Assembly: GCF_025961225.1 (NCBI RefSeq)
Contig: NZ_JAOQNG010000001.1
Coordinates: forward strand, 2,886,001-2,950,000
DNA from: Azospirillum canadense
GTDB taxonomy: Bacteria; Pseudomonadota; Alphaproteobacteria; Azospirillales; Azospirillaceae
Direction: 5' to 3'
Length of the DNA stretch: 64,000 nucleotides
The position numbers and the translations under genes are program-made. Positions 9,499-19,836 of the stretch are shown here, piece by piece. The notes below the pieces were generated by a model, which worked only from the letters and a program-made list of their open reading frames with translations, did not search any database and was not told where the DNA came from. Within the stretch, counting starts at the first letter, position 1. Every line of letters begins with the position of its first letter.

Positions 9499-10506
9499 AT
9501 GATGTCGAAACCCAAGCTGGTTGCCCAAAAACTGGTGGCGATGCTGGCCTACGACGGGGTGAACCTGATCGACGTCAGCGGGCCGTTGCAGACCTTCCAG
9601 ACCGCCGGGCGGCTGGCGCGGGAGGCGGGGCTGCCCCCGCCCTACGAACTCCGCACGGTCTCCGTCGCCGGTGGCGGGGTGACGACCGGCCCCGGCCTGC
9701 CCATCCTGACGGAGCCGCTGGAGTCGCTGGACGGCCAGCCGGTCGACACGCTGCTGGTGCCCGGCGGCAGCCGGAACGGCCAGCCGATGGAGGAGCCGGA
9801 GCTGGTGGCCTGGCTGCGCCGGCGCGGGCCGGAGGTGCGGCGCCCCTGCTCCGTCTGCACCGGCGCCTTCCTGCTCGCCGACGCCGGGCTGCTGGACGGG
9901 CGGCGGGCGACGACCCACTGGGACTGGGCCGACCGGCTGAGCGCCCGCCACCCCGCCGTGACGGTCGACCCCGACCCGATCTTCATCAAGGACGGCCCGG
10001 TCTGGACCTCGGCCGGCGTCACCGCCGGCATCGACCTCGCGCTGGCGCTGGTGGAGGCCGACCTCGGTCACGCGCTGGCCATCGCCACGGCCCGGCAGCT
10101 GGTGATGTTCATGAAGCGGCCGGGCGGCCAGTCGCAGTTCAGCGTGCCGCTGTCGGCCCAATGCCGGAGTGACGGCGCCTTCCGCGACCTGCACGCCTGG
10201 ATCGCCGCGCACCTGCACGAGGACCTGCGCATCGAGCGGCTGGCCGAGCAGGCCGGCATGTCGCCGCGCACCTTCGCCCGCCTCTACGTCGCCAAGGTCG
10301 GGCGCACGCCGGCCAAGACCGTGCAGGCCATGCGGCTGGAGGCGGCCTGCAACGCGCTGGAGCGCACCGGCGCGCCGTTGAAGCGCATCGCCGCCGACAC
10401 CGGCTTCGGCGACGAGCAGACGCTGCGCCGTGTCTTCCAGAAACAGTACGGGATCAACCCGGTCGACTACCGCGCGCGCTTCTCGCTGCACGCGGAGTTG
10501 GCATAA
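9499..10506 (+). CDS. GlxA-type transcriptional regulator (DJ-1/PfpI domain plus AraC HTH)
   Basis: A 335-residue regulator. Residues 10-185 form a DJ-1/PfpI amidotransferase-like domain with the nucleophile-elbow cysteine in CSVCTGAFLLADAGLLDG. Residues 220-325 carry the two AraC helix-turn-helices (LAEQAGMSPRTFARLY and IAADTGFGDEQTLRRVF). Family members sense small metabolites or nitrogen compounds. It directly follows the MFS transporter in the same orientation and may control it. Confidence 0.92.
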   Translation: MMSKPKLVAQKLVAMLAYDGVNLIDVSGPLQTFQTAGRLAREAGLPPPYELRTVSVAGGGVTTGPGLPILTEPLESLDGQPVDTLLVPGGSRNGQPMEEPELVAWLRRRGPEVRRPCSVCTGAFLLADAGLLDGRRATTHWDWADRLSARHPAVTVDPDPIFIKDGPVWTSAGVTAGIDLALALVEADLGHALAIATARQLVMFMKRPGGQSQFSVPLSAQCRSDGAFRDLHAWIAAHLHEDLRIERLAEQAGMSPRTFARLYVAKVGRTPAKTVQAMRLEAACNALERTGAPLKRIAADTGFGDEQTLRRVFQKQYGINPVDYRARFSLHAELA

Positions 10507-10520
10507 GGAGAGGGGTTTTC

Positions 10521-10580
10521 ACCACAGAGACACGGAGACACAGAGAAAAATAACCTTCTGTGTCTCCGTGTCTCTGTGGT
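10521..10580. terminator. Perfect 23-bp inverted repeat between convergent genes
   Basis: Arms at 10521-10543 and 10558-10580 are perfectly complementary (ACCACAGAGACACGG type) around a 14-base AT-rich loop with an A run. It sits between the convergent GlxA-type regulator and the HTH protein and is well placed as a bidirectional terminator. It is related in style to the repeat at 4697-4768. Confidence 0.7.
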
Positions 10581-10594
10581 TACTCTTCTTTCGA

Positions 10595-11251
10595 TCAAAT
10601 CCCGTCGAACAGAAGCTGCCCCGGCCCGTCCTTCGCAGCGGGCTTTTCCTTGGCCGCTTTCGGCTTCGCCGGCTTCTTCGGGGTTGCCGGCGGGTCCGGT
10701 GGAAGCAGGTCGGGCAGAGCGGCGCCGGCCGCTTCGGGCGGCGGTGCGGCGGGCTCCTCCGGCGGCGCAGCCATGGGCTCAACAGGCACAGGCTCAACAG
10801 GCGCGGGCTCAGCAGGCACGAGTTCGGGCGCCGCAGCCTCCGGCGCCACGGCCTCAGGCTCGGCCTTCGGCTTGGCGGCCTTCTTCTTCCGCGGCGGGCG
10901 GGGCGCGAAGCCGATGCCCTCCTTGGCGCGCTCCTTCGCCTGGTCGCGGGCGACGGCCTCCGGCGCGTTCGGGTCGCCGTCCAGCCACTTGCCGCGCTTG
11001 ATGACCTCGTTCACGCGCCCCTGGTTCACGCCCAACTGGAAGGCGATCTCCTGCTGGGTCATGTCCGTGGTGTGGTGCAGGTGCAGGATCTCCGCCGCCA
11101 GTTCCGGCGTCATCTTCCGCCCGGTCAGCCGCCGCGCCGGCCGGACCGTCCGGTTGGCGCGGTCGCGGTCCCGGAGCTTGTCCAGGATCTCCAGCGCCTC
11201 GGTGTTGTTCGCGGCCTTCAGGGCCTCCTCGAATTCCTTCAAGGTCGTCAC
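10595..11251 (-). CDS. HTH-domain protein with Pro/Ala/Lys-rich tail
   Basis: A 218-residue protein of unknown function starting at GTG 11251, which is preceded by a strong GGGAGG. Residues 1-90 are folded-looking and include a helix-turn-helix-like segment (MTQQEIAFQLGVNQGRVNEVIKRG). The rest is a low-complexity tail rich in Ala, Pro, Glu and Lys. It may bind DNA, but the target is unknown. The tail composition resembles that of nucleoid-associated or adaptor proteins; this is only an impression. Confidence 0.75.
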   Translation of the reverse strand: MTTLKEFEEALKAANNTEALEILDKLRDRDRANRTVRPARRLTGRKMTPELAAEILHLHHTTDMTQQEIAFQLGVNQGRVNEVIKRGKWLDGDPNAPEAVARDQAKERAKEGIGFAPRPPRKKKAAKPKAEPEAVAPEAAAPELVPAEPAPVEPVPVEPMAAPPEEPAAPPPEAAGAALPDLLPPDPPATPKKPAKPKAAKEKPAAKDGPGQLLFDGI

Positions 11252-11536
11252 GCGATCCTCCCGCCCCCATTCCCGACAGAGCCGCCCGCCCGACAATATG
11301 AGACCCGCGCACCCCGATTGAAAGGATGCGGAGGTCTGGCCGCCCAAATCCTGCGGCATCCTGCGGCACAGCGCCGCAGCCAACCGTTTGCGTTCATCGC
11401 GTACGACCCCCGCCGGCCCGGCCATTTGACATCGGCCGAAAGTTTCGTGACTCTCCAATCCGACGTGGCGCACGGATCCGCCCTGCACCGCTCCCCGTTC
11501 AGCCAAACCGCCCAACGACGTCGGGACGCAGAGCCG

Positions 11537-12589
11537 ATGGACAGCACCGCCAGCCAAACTCCCGACAACCAATCTCCCGACATCCGGGCTCTCGACCCGG
11601 CCCTTCTCCTGGAGGTCATCCAGGCGCAGACGGCCATCGCGAAGTTCGGGCTGGACCTGGGCGGGGTCATCCACTTCGTCACGGAGCGGGTGCAGGCGCT
11701 GACCGGCGCCAGCGGCGCGATGGTCGAGCTGGCCGAGGGCGACGAGATGGTCTACCGGGCGGCGTCCGGCATGGCCGAAGCGCAGCTCGGGCTGCGGCTG
11801 AAGCGGTCGGGCAGCCTGTCCGGCCTGTGCGTCGAGCGGGGCCGCATCCTGCGCTGCGACGATTCGGAATACGACGAGCGCGTAGACCGCGAGGCCTGCC
11901 GCCGGGTCGGGCTGCGCTCGATGGTGGTCGCCCCGCTCACCCACAACGGCACGACCGTCGGCGTCCTGAAGATCGCCTCGCCCGAACCCTGCGCCTTCGA
12001 CGACCAGAACATCCTGGTGCTGACGCTGATGCGCGACCTGATCGCGGCGGCCATGTTCCACGCCGTCCAGCACGAGACCAGCGAGCTTTACCACCGCGCC
12101 ACCCACGACGCGCTGACCGGGCTCGCCAACCGGGCGCTGTTCTACGACCGCCTGCGCCAGAGCCTCGCGCTCGCCGTTCGGCAGTCGTCGCAGTTCGGCG
12201 TCCTCAACCTCGACATGGACGGGCTGAAGACGATCAACGACCAATACGGCCACCGGGCCGGCGACGCCGCGATCCGGGAGACCGCCGCGCGCATCCGCGA
12301 CGCGCTGCGCAAGTCCGACGTGGCGGCCCGGCTGGGCGGCGATGAGTTCGGCGTCATCCTGTTCGGCGTCGAGGACCGCAACTGCGCCGCGGCCAGCGCG
12401 GAGCGAATCGCCGCGGAAATCCGCCGTCCCTTCGCCTTCGAGGACCGGTCCCTGCCGCTCGACGCCAGCATCGGCGTGGCCGTCTTCCCGGAGGACGGGG
12501 AAGAGATGGACACCCTCATCGAACGGGCCGACCAATCGATGTACGCAACCAAGCGCGGGCGCCAGGGCCGCCGCACCAATCACGCGTAG
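11537..12589 (+). CDS. GAF-domain diguanylate cyclase (GGDEF)
   Basis: A 350-residue soluble protein. Residues about 30-170 form a GAF sensor domain, and residues 185-345 a GGDEF domain with an intact GGDEF active-site motif (ARLGGDEFGV). An RKSD motif five residues upstream matches the RxxD product-inhibition site. It should make cyclic di-GMP from two GTP in response to a ligand bound by the GAF domain. It has no EAL domain or membrane segment. It is a single gene followed by a terminator shared with the convergent MFS carrier gene. Confidence 0.93.
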   Translation: MDSTASQTPDNQSPDIRALDPALLLEVIQAQTAIAKFGLDLGGVIHFVTERVQALTGASGAMVELAEGDEMVYRAASGMAEAQLGLRLKRSGSLSGLCVERGRILRCDDSEYDERVDREACRRVGLRSMVVAPLTHNGTTVGVLKIASPEPCAFDDQNILVLTLMRDLIAAAMFHAVQHETSELYHRATHDALTGLANRALFYDRLRQSLALAVRQSSQFGVLNLDMDGLKTINDQYGHRAGDAAIRETAARIRDALRKSDVAARLGGDEFGVILFGVEDRNCAAASAERIAAEIRRPFAFEDRSLPLDASIGVAVFPEDGEEMDTLIERADQSMYATKRGRQGRRTNHA

Positions 12590-12610
12590 CCGCGTCCGCT
12601 CCGAACGAAA

Positions 12611-12638
12611 AAGCCCCCTCCGTTGCCGGAGGGGGCTT
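12611..12638. terminator. Bidirectional intrinsic terminator
   Basis: A 12-bp GC-rich stem (AAGCCCCCTCCG and its complement, 12611-12622 and 12627-12638) with a 4-base loop. It is flanked on the left by an A run that becomes a U run in the leftward transcript. It lies between the convergent cyclase gene and the oxalate/formate-type carrier gene. Confidence 0.88.
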
Positions 12639-12665
12639 CGCATTGTCAGCGCGGGGAGAAGACCG

Positions 12666-13958
12666 TCAGGCGGTGCTGCCGTCCAGCACGGCGTCCGTCG
12701 TCTCGCCCTGCTGCAGGAAGGACGCGCGCAGCGGCTTCAGAACGAACAGGGCCAGGATCGCCGCCACCGCGTTGAAGGACGCGGCGATGTAGAATACGGC
12801 GTGCCAGCCGAAGTGGCTCGCGATGATGCTGCTGAGCGGGACCATAAGGGCCGCGGTGCCCTTCGCGGTGTACAGCATGCCGGCGTTGGTCGCCGCGAAC
12901 TTCGACCCGAAGGTGTCGCCCGCGGTGGCCGGGAACAGGCTGTAGATCTCGCCGAACACGCAGAAGAACAGCGCGGTGAACAGCACGAACAGCAGCGGGT
13001 TGCGGCCGAGCTGCGTCACCAGCACGATGGCGATGGCCGCGGTGCCGAAGGCGATGAACATGGTGTTCTCGCGGCCGATGTTGTCCGACACCCAGCCGAA
13101 GAACGGACGGCCGAGGCCGTCGAGGACGCGGTCCAACGAGATGGCCAGCGTCAGCGCCGGCAGCACGAGGCCCAGCAGGTTCACCGGCACGTCGGCGACG
13201 TGGAAGTCGTGGGCGATCGGCGCGATCTGCGCCGCGGCCATCAGGCCGCCGGAGGCCACCATGACGAACATGATGTACAGCAGCCAGAAGACCGGCGTGC
13301 GGATGACCTTGCCCGGGGCGAAATCGACCTTGGTCTGGGCCAGCCGGCTGACCTTGGCCGCCGCCTGGGTCTTCGGCGCCTTCCGCAGGAACCAGGACAG
13401 GACGAAGATGACCAGCCCCTGGGCGACGCCGAAGAACAGGAAGGCCTGCTCGTAGCCCTGCGACTGGATCATGTTGGCGATGGGGATGATCGTCGCGGCG
13501 GCACCGGCGCCGAAGCCGGCGGCGGTGATGCCGGCCGCGAGGCCGCGCTGGGTCGGGAACCACTTCAGCGCGTTGCCGACGCAGGTGCCATAGACCGCGC
13601 CGGCGCCGACGCCAGCGACCACCGCACCCAGATAAATCATCGGCAGGCTGTCGGCGTAGCTGTCGATCACCCAGGAGAGGCCGACCAGGACGCTGCCGAC
13701 CATCACGACGATCTGCGGGCCGTAGCGGTCGACGAACCAGCCCTCGACCGGGACCAGCCAGGTTTCAGTGAAGACGAAAATCGAAAAGGCGATCTGGATC
13801 GCCGCGCGGCCCCAGCCGTGCTTGGCGTCGATGGGGTCGACGAACAGCGTCCATCCGTACTGCAGGTTGGCGATCATCGCCATGCAGAGCAGTCCGACGG
13901 AAAGCTGGATCCACTTGTTGTTCACCAGGGATTCGGTGCTGTTGCTGCTCGAGGCCAT
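12666..13958 (-). CDS. MFS carrier of the oxalate/formate antiporter (OxlT-like) family
   Basis: A 430-residue, 12-helix major facilitator protein of the OFA family, whose best-known member exchanges oxalate and formate. Family-like segments include NLQYGWTLFVDPI, IQIAFSIFVFTETWLVPVEGWFVDRYGP, and ALKWFPTQRGLAAGITAAGFGAGA. The exact substrate is not provable, since OFA proteins also move other carboxylates. No oxalyl-CoA or formyl-CoA genes are adjacent. Possible operator palindromes lie in the 388-bp upstream region. Confidence 0.88.
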   Translation of the reverse strand: MASSSNSTESLVNNKWIQLSVGLLCMAMIANLQYGWTLFVDPIDAKHGWGRAAIQIAFSIFVFTETWLVPVEGWFVDRYGPQIVVMVGSVLVGLSWVIDSYADSLPMIYLGAVVAGVGAGAVYGTCVGNALKWFPTQRGLAAGITAAGFGAGAAATIIPIANMIQSQGYEQAFLFFGVAQGLVIFVLSWFLRKAPKTQAAAKVSRLAQTKVDFAPGKVIRTPVFWLLYIMFVMVASGGLMAAAQIAPIAHDFHVADVPVNLLGLVLPALTLAISLDRVLDGLGRPFFGWVSDNIGRENTMFIAFGTAAIAIVLVTQLGRNPLLFVLFTALFFCVFGEIYSLFPATAGDTFGSKFAATNAGMLYTAKGTAALMVPLSSIIASHFGWHAVFYIAASFNAVAAILALFVLKPLRASFLQQGETTDAVLDGSTA

Positions 13959-14060
13959 TTCCTCAATCCCGTTGCGTGCGGAACTCCGGCGCGGTCGATC
14001 GGCCGGCGGTCCGGCCCCGACCCGCGGGGGGTTTTCTGGGGTCTATCGTGGCATCCGGGA

Positions 14061-14074
14061 TTTGGTATTCCAAA
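14061..14074. promoter_or_regulatory. Palindrome, possible GntR-type operator (site 1)
   Basis: TTTGGTATTCCAAA is a perfect 5-4-5 palindrome about 100 bp upstream of the OxlT-like start. Its TTGG-TA-CCAA core resembles operators of FCD-type GntR regulators. No such regulator is encoded nearby, so assignment is tentative. Confidence 0.4.
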
Positions 14075-14212
14075 TACGCAATAAGCAAAGCTGTTCGGTT
14101 TTCACACAGTGGAAATCCACAACAATCTCACTTGCAAATTTCCGAGGAAGGGGTCGGGCGCCGGGCAACGGTCGCCCAAAACCGACATGCACCATAAGCG
14201 TATCTGTAATGC

Positions 14213-14233
14213 GGTATCTTGTATACCAGATAC
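14213..14233. promoter_or_regulatory. Palindrome, possible GntR-type operator (site 2)
   Basis: Overlapping inverted repeats GGTAT/ATACC and GTATCT/AGATAC surround TTGTATACC. It resembles site 1 (14061-14074), about 150 bp away. Two related palindromes in one regulatory region suggest a single dimeric repressor acting on the OxlT-like gene. Confidence 0.4.
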
Positions 14234-14346
14234 ATTGCCGGAAAGCGGGAACGGGAGCATATTGGCCTCAAGCAACCCGCCCAACAATCAACACCAAAAA
14301 AACCCGCCCGATCACCCCCACAAACATCCCGAAGCGGAGACCCCCC

Positions 14347-14559
14347 ATGCTCAACGCCATCGCCCGCGCCCTGTTCGGCAACGCCGTTTTCGCCCCGGCC
14401 TTCGCCGGCCCCGCCCCCCGGATCGCCAGCACCGCCGCCCCGCTCCGTTTCGTCCAGGCGCCCACCCAAGCGTCGATGGCCCGCACCGGCGGGGAACGCC
14501 CGGAGGAGGAGTCGCTGGACACCCCGCTCGCCTGGGCCGACTTCCCCCGCGGTTTCTGA
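14347..14559 (+). CDS. Small hypothetical protein (70 aa)
   Basis: A 70-residue ORF with a purine-rich GCGGAGA just before ATG 14347. The N terminus is hydrophobic and alanine-rich (MLNAIARALFGNAVFAPAFA), which could be a weak signal or anchor. The C terminus is polar and acidic. I recognise no family. It is orphaned between the regulatory region and the phosphoglucomutase gene. Confidence 0.45.
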   Translation: MLNAIARALFGNAVFAPAFAGPAPRIASTAAPLRFVQAPTQASMARTGGERPEEESLDTPLAWADFPRGF

Positions 14560-14616
14560 GCGCCCACAGTTTCAATGCGTTTCCTCCGTCCGCGGCGTGA
14601 CGGCGCGGACGGATGA

Positions 14617-16428
<1,812 letters not shown>

Positions 16429-16627
16429 AAGTAAGGACAGGCGCGGCCCGCTCCCAAGGCCTGGGCGGGCCGCCCGTCAACCGCTTTATCGCACAGGCGG
16501 AGCAAACTCCCGGCTTGCTTTGCGGGAGGTGCGTTTTCAATAATCCGGCCTTCCCCGACCGGGCGCCGACAGGCCGCCGCGGCGGGTGTTGCATTGTCTG
16601 ATGAATCTCTGAACGAGGACCCATTCC

Positions 16628-17008
16628 ATGCGCGCCTTTGACGGCCAGCATTCCGACAACGTCGCCATCAAGCGCACGCGGGAGCAGAAGCAGCTCCAGC
16701 TCCAGCAGTTGAAGGAGCAGCTCGCCACCTTGAAGTCGCACGCCGCCCCGGCGATCCGCGAGGCGCTGGTCAAGCGCATCGCCGAGCTGGACGCGGAGCT
16801 TCGCCAGCCCCCCAAGCCGCCCCGCGAAGGCCGTGAAGGTCGGGGTGATGGCCCGCGCGGTCCCCGTGGCGAGGGCCGCGGCGATGGGCCGCGCCGCGAC
16901 GGCATCCGCGCCGAGGGCCCCCGTGGAGAAGGGCGTGGAGAGGGCCGTGGCGAAGGCCGCGGCGAGGGTGCCCGGTCGCCCTTCGCGTCGCCGCGCCGCC
17001 GCGGGTGA
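16628..17008 (+). CDS. Coiled-coil protein with Arg-Gly-Glu-rich tail
   Basis: A 126-residue protein. Residues 10-65 are predicted-looking coiled coil (REQKQLQLQQLKEQLATLKSH). Residues 66-120 are a disordered, strongly basic tail of repeated RGEG and GDGPRGPRG units encoded by imperfect 12-bp repeats. RGG-like tails often bind RNA, but that is only an analogy. The stop overlaps the GTG start of the EamA transporter (GTGA), which suggests co-translation. Confidence 0.72.
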   Translation: MRAFDGQHSDNVAIKRTREQKQLQLQQLKEQLATLKSHAAPAIREALVKRIAELDAELRQPPKPPREGREGRGDGPRGPRGEGRGDGPRRDGIRAEGPRGEGRGEGRGEGRGEGARSPFASPRRRG

Positions 17009-17958
17009 GTGCGTCCATGGGCGACGACTCGGCCGCCCCCTCTGGCCCTCCCTCTGGCGCCCCGGCAACGGGGCGCCGCCTGGTCGACCAGGCGTGGTTC
17101 CTTATGATGCTGCCGCCCCTGTTCTGGGCGAGCAACGCCGTCCTGGGCCGCGCGGTGGCGGGCGCGGTGCCGCCGATCGGGCTCGCCTTCTGGCGCTGGG
17201 CATTGGGGGCGCTGCTGGTGCTGCCCTTCGCCTGGCGGCACCTGCGCCAGGACGCGCGCACGCTGGCGACCCACTGGAAGATCGTCGCCCTGCTGTCCCT
17301 GATGGGCATCACGGTGTTCAACACCTTCCTCTACATCGGGCTGAACAGCACCACGGCGCTCAACTCCGTGATGATCCAGTCCACGATGCCGGTGCTGATC
17401 GTGCTGATAAGCCTAGCGCTGTTCGGCGACCGGGTGTCGCCGCGGCAGGGCCTGGGCGTGGCGGTGTCGCTGGCCGGCGCCTGCACCCTGATCGCGCGCG
17501 GCGACCCGGCGGTGCTGCTCGGGCTGCAGCTGAACACGGGCGACCTGTGGGTCTTCGCCGGAGTGCTGGGCTACGGCACCTACACCGCCCTGCTGCGCCG
17601 ACGGCCGGCGGTCCACCCGCTCAGCTTCGTCGCCGCGACCTTCGGGGTCGGGATGCTGATGCTCCTGCCCGCCTACCTGTGGGAATCGCTGGCCGTGCGG
17701 CCGATGCCGCTCACCCCCACGGCGCTGGGGGCGGTCGCCTATGTGGCGCTGTTCCCGTCGATCCTGGCCTACCTGTGCTTCAACCGCTCGGTCGCGCTCG
17801 TCGGCGCCAACACGGCGGGGCTGGCCATCCACCTGATCCCGGTGTTCGGCAGCTTGCTCGCCATCCTGTTCCTCGGCGAGCAGCCGCACCTCTACCACGC
17901 CGTCGGCATCGCGCTGATCGCCGCCGGCATCCTGCTGGCGACCCGCAGGCGGGGGTGA
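17005..17958 (+). CDS. EamA/DMT-superfamily transporter
   Basis: A 317-residue inner-membrane protein with two EamA repeats and about ten transmembrane helices, of the drug/metabolite transporter superfamily. The first repeat begins PPLFWASNAVLGRAVAG and the second GVLGYGTYTALLRR. Such proteins usually export amino acids or small metabolites; the cargo is unknown. GTG 17005 overlaps the upstream stop; ATG 17017 is an alternative. Confidence 0.9.
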   Translation: MSASMGDDSAAPSGPPSGAPATGRRLVDQAWFLMMLPPLFWASNAVLGRAVAGAVPPIGLAFWRWALGALLVLPFAWRHLRQDARTLATHWKIVALLSLMGITVFNTFLYIGLNSTTALNSVMIQSTMPVLIVLISLALFGDRVSPRQGLGVAVSLAGACTLIARGDPAVLLGLQLNTGDLWVFAGVLGYGTYTALLRRRPAVHPLSFVAATFGVGMLMLLPAYLWESLAVRPMPLTPTALGAVAYVALFPSILAYLCFNRSVALVGANTAGLAIHLIPVFGSLLAILFLGEQPHLYHAVGIALIAAGILLATRRRG

Positions 17959-17966
17959 GTCGTGCT

Positions 17967-18004
17967 GTCGGGTTGCGCTCCACCCAGGTGGAGCGCAACC
18001 CGAC
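17967..18004. repeat. Perfect 18-bp palindrome (repeat family copy 2), likely terminator
   Basis: Arms 17967-17984 and 17987-18004 are perfectly complementary with a 2-base loop and share the GGTGGAGCGCAACCC core with repeats at 8063 and 19793. It lies exactly between the convergent EamA and TRAP genes. It has no clear U tract, so any termination activity is inferred. Confidence 0.8.
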
Positions 18005-18008
18005 GTCC

Positions 18009-19043
18009 TTACTTCCGCGCGGCGATCGAGGTTTCGGCGGACTTCACGAGATCCGGGCCGATCTGCTTGGCCCACTTCTCGTAAACGGCCTTGGTCGCGC
18101 CCTGGAAGGCCTTCTGCTGGTCGGGGGTCAGCTGCACGACCTCCACGCCCTGGGTGGCGATGTCCTTCAGCAGGCTGTCGTCGCCGGCGGTGATGCCCTT
18201 GCGGGAGATGGCGATCTCCTCGGTCGCGGCCTGGACGGCGGCGGCGCGCACGGCCTCCTGGTCCTCCTTGGACCAGCTGGCCCAGACCTCCTTGTTGACC
18301 ACGAAGATCAGCGGGTCGGCGACGTAGCCCCACAGCGTCAGGTGCTTCTGGCCGAGCGTCGGCAGCTTGCCGGCGACGAAGACGGCCAGCGGGTTTTCCT
18401 GTCCGTCCACGGCGCCCGTGGACAGCGCCGGCTGCGCGTCGGCCCAGCTCATCTGCGTCGGGTTGGCGCCCAGCGCGGTGAAGGTGTCGAGGTAGAGCGG
18501 CGAGCCGACGACGCGGATCTTCAGGCCCTTCAGGTCCTCCGGCTTGCTGATCGCGCGCTTGGAGTTGGAGATCTCGCGGAAGCCGTTCTCGCCCCAAGCC
18601 AGCGGCACCACGTCCTTGGTGCCCAGCAGGTCGAACAGCTGCTTGCCGACCGCCCCCTGCGTCAGCGCGTCCATGGCCTTGTGGTCGGGCATCAGGAAGG
18701 GCAGCGAGAAGAGGTTCAGCTCCTTCACCTGCGGCGACCAGTTGATGGTCGACCCCACGGCCATGTCGATCACGCCCTGGCGGAGCGCGGTGAATTCCTT
18801 GGTCTGGTCGCCGTTCACCAGCGACGAGCCCGGGTACATCTTCACATTGATGCGCCCGTTGGTCTTCTCCTTGACCAGCTCCGCCCAGCGGTCGCCACCG
18901 ATGCCCCAGGGGAACGGCTTGCCCAGCACGGTGGACAGCTTGTATTCCGCCTTGTAATCCGCGGCCGCCCCCGAATCAAAGGTTGCCGGCAGCGCCATGG
19001 CGGCCAGCGCCAAGCCGGCGAGCAGAGCCCTCAGAGACTTCAT
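18009..19043 (-). CDS. TRAP transporter solute-binding protein (DctP family)
   Basis: A 344-residue periplasmic binding protein with a signal peptide (about residues 1-27, ending near SGAAA) and DctP-type fold segments: GGDRWAELVKEKTNGRINVKMYP, GVIDMAVGST, LKGLKIRV and the GAVDGQENP ligand-contact region. The family binds organic or sugar acids for Na+-driven TRAP transporters. The membrane subunits DctQ and DctM are not in the window, so this is an orphan binding protein. GGAGGAAACAAG precedes ATG 19043. Confidence 0.92.
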   Translation of the reverse strand: MKSLRALLAGLALAAMALPATFDSGAAADYKAEYKLSTVLGKPFPWGIGGDRWAELVKEKTNGRINVKMYPGSSLVNGDQTKEFTALRQGVIDMAVGSTINWSPQVKELNLFSLPFLMPDHKAMDALTQGAVGKQLFDLLGTKDVVPLAWGENGFREISNSKRAISKPEDLKGLKIRVVGSPLYLDTFTALGANPTQMSWADAQPALSTGAVDGQENPLAVFVAGKLPTLGQKHLTLWGYVADPLIFVVNKEVWASWSKEDQEAVRAAAVQAATEEIAISRKGITAGDDSLLKDIATQGVEVVQLTPDQQKAFQGATKAVYEKWAKQIGPDLVKSAETSIAARK

Positions 19044-19158
19044 CTTGTTTCCTCCCGAATGCCCGAAACGAAAGATCGGGAGCGGGATCGTACAGAGACA
19101 CGCACGAGTGTTCCACGTTGAATTTGACGCCCGCGGTACGCGCGCCGACAATGGGGCC

Positions 19159-19785
19159 ATGCAAACAGGCAATATCTTGGGCGCCGCCCTGCTGCTGGCG
19201 GCCCTTCTGCTGGCGGCGATGGCCATCTCCGTCCCGATGACAACGGCAATGGCGCAAACCGTGCCGCTCGGCCCCAACCCCAGCGAATGCGAGATCCAGG
19301 CGGCACTGTTCGGCGCCGCGGGCACCGGCTGCCCGCCGGTGGCGATGAAGCGCCCGCCGCCCGAGCCGGCGGCGCCGGCCCACGCCCCCGAAGCGGTCGC
19401 CCTGCCCGCGGTGCCCGGCCCGGTCACGCTGCCGGCGGTTGGGCTGAAGGCGGCCTTCCGGATCAACTTCGACTTCAACTCCGCCAGCATCCGGCTGGAG
19501 TCGCGCGCCGTGCTGGACCGCGTCGCCGCCGTGATGGCGGAGCCGGCCGCCGCGGCCACGCGCTTCCGCATCGTCGGCCACACCGACGCGGTCGGCACCG
19601 ACCGGGCCAACCTGACGCTGTCGCAGCGGCGGGCCGGCGCGGTGGTGGATTATCTGGTGGAGCGCCACGGCATCCGCCGCGACCGGCTGGAGTCCGGCGG
19701 CATGGGTTCCCGCGAGCCGCTGATCCCCGCCGACCCCAAGGCCGCCGAAAACCGCCGCGTGGAGATCGTGAATTTGGGCGGGTGA
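19159..19785 (+). CDS. OmpA-family peptidoglycan-binding protein
   Basis: A 208-residue exported protein. Residues 1-32 are a signal peptide or N-terminal membrane anchor, followed by a Pro/Ala linker with two cysteines. An OmpA C-terminal domain occupies about 95-205, with NFDFNSASIR, GHTDAVGTDRANLTLSQRRA and the NRRVEIV end. The domain binds peptidoglycan diaminopimelate. There is no beta-barrel, so it is periplasmic or inner-membrane anchored. It converges on the type VI gene tagF; a link is possible but unproven. Confidence 0.88.
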   Translation: MQTGNILGAALLLAALLLAAMAISVPMTTAMAQTVPLGPNPSECEIQAALFGAAGTGCPPVAMKRPPPEPAAPAHAPEAVALPAVPGPVTLPAVGLKAAFRINFDFNSASIRLESRAVLDRVAAVMAEPAAAATRFRIVGHTDAVGTDRANLTLSQRRAGAVVDYLVERHGIRRDRLESGGMGSREPLIPADPKAAENRRVEIVNLGG

Positions 19786-19792
19786 GGAATCC

Positions 19793-19825
19793 GTAGATCG
19801 GGTGGAGCGCAGCGCAACCCGACAT
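19793..19825. repeat. Palindromic repeat family, copy 3 (partial)
   Basis: GTAGATCGGGTGGAGCGCAG followed by CGCAACCCGACAT is a degenerate or half version of the repeats at 8063-8155 and 17967-18004. It again lies between convergent genes (the OmpA-like gene and tagF). Confidence 0.65.
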
Positions 19826-19836
19826 ACCGGTCCGCC

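Larger units (their letters stand above)
13959..14346. other. Divergent intergenic region with possible operators
   Basis: This 388-bp region separates the leftward OxlT-like gene from a rightward small ORF and is less GC-rich than the genes. Besides the two palindromes listed separately at 14061-14074 and 14213-14233, I see no gene in it. Confidence 0.5.
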
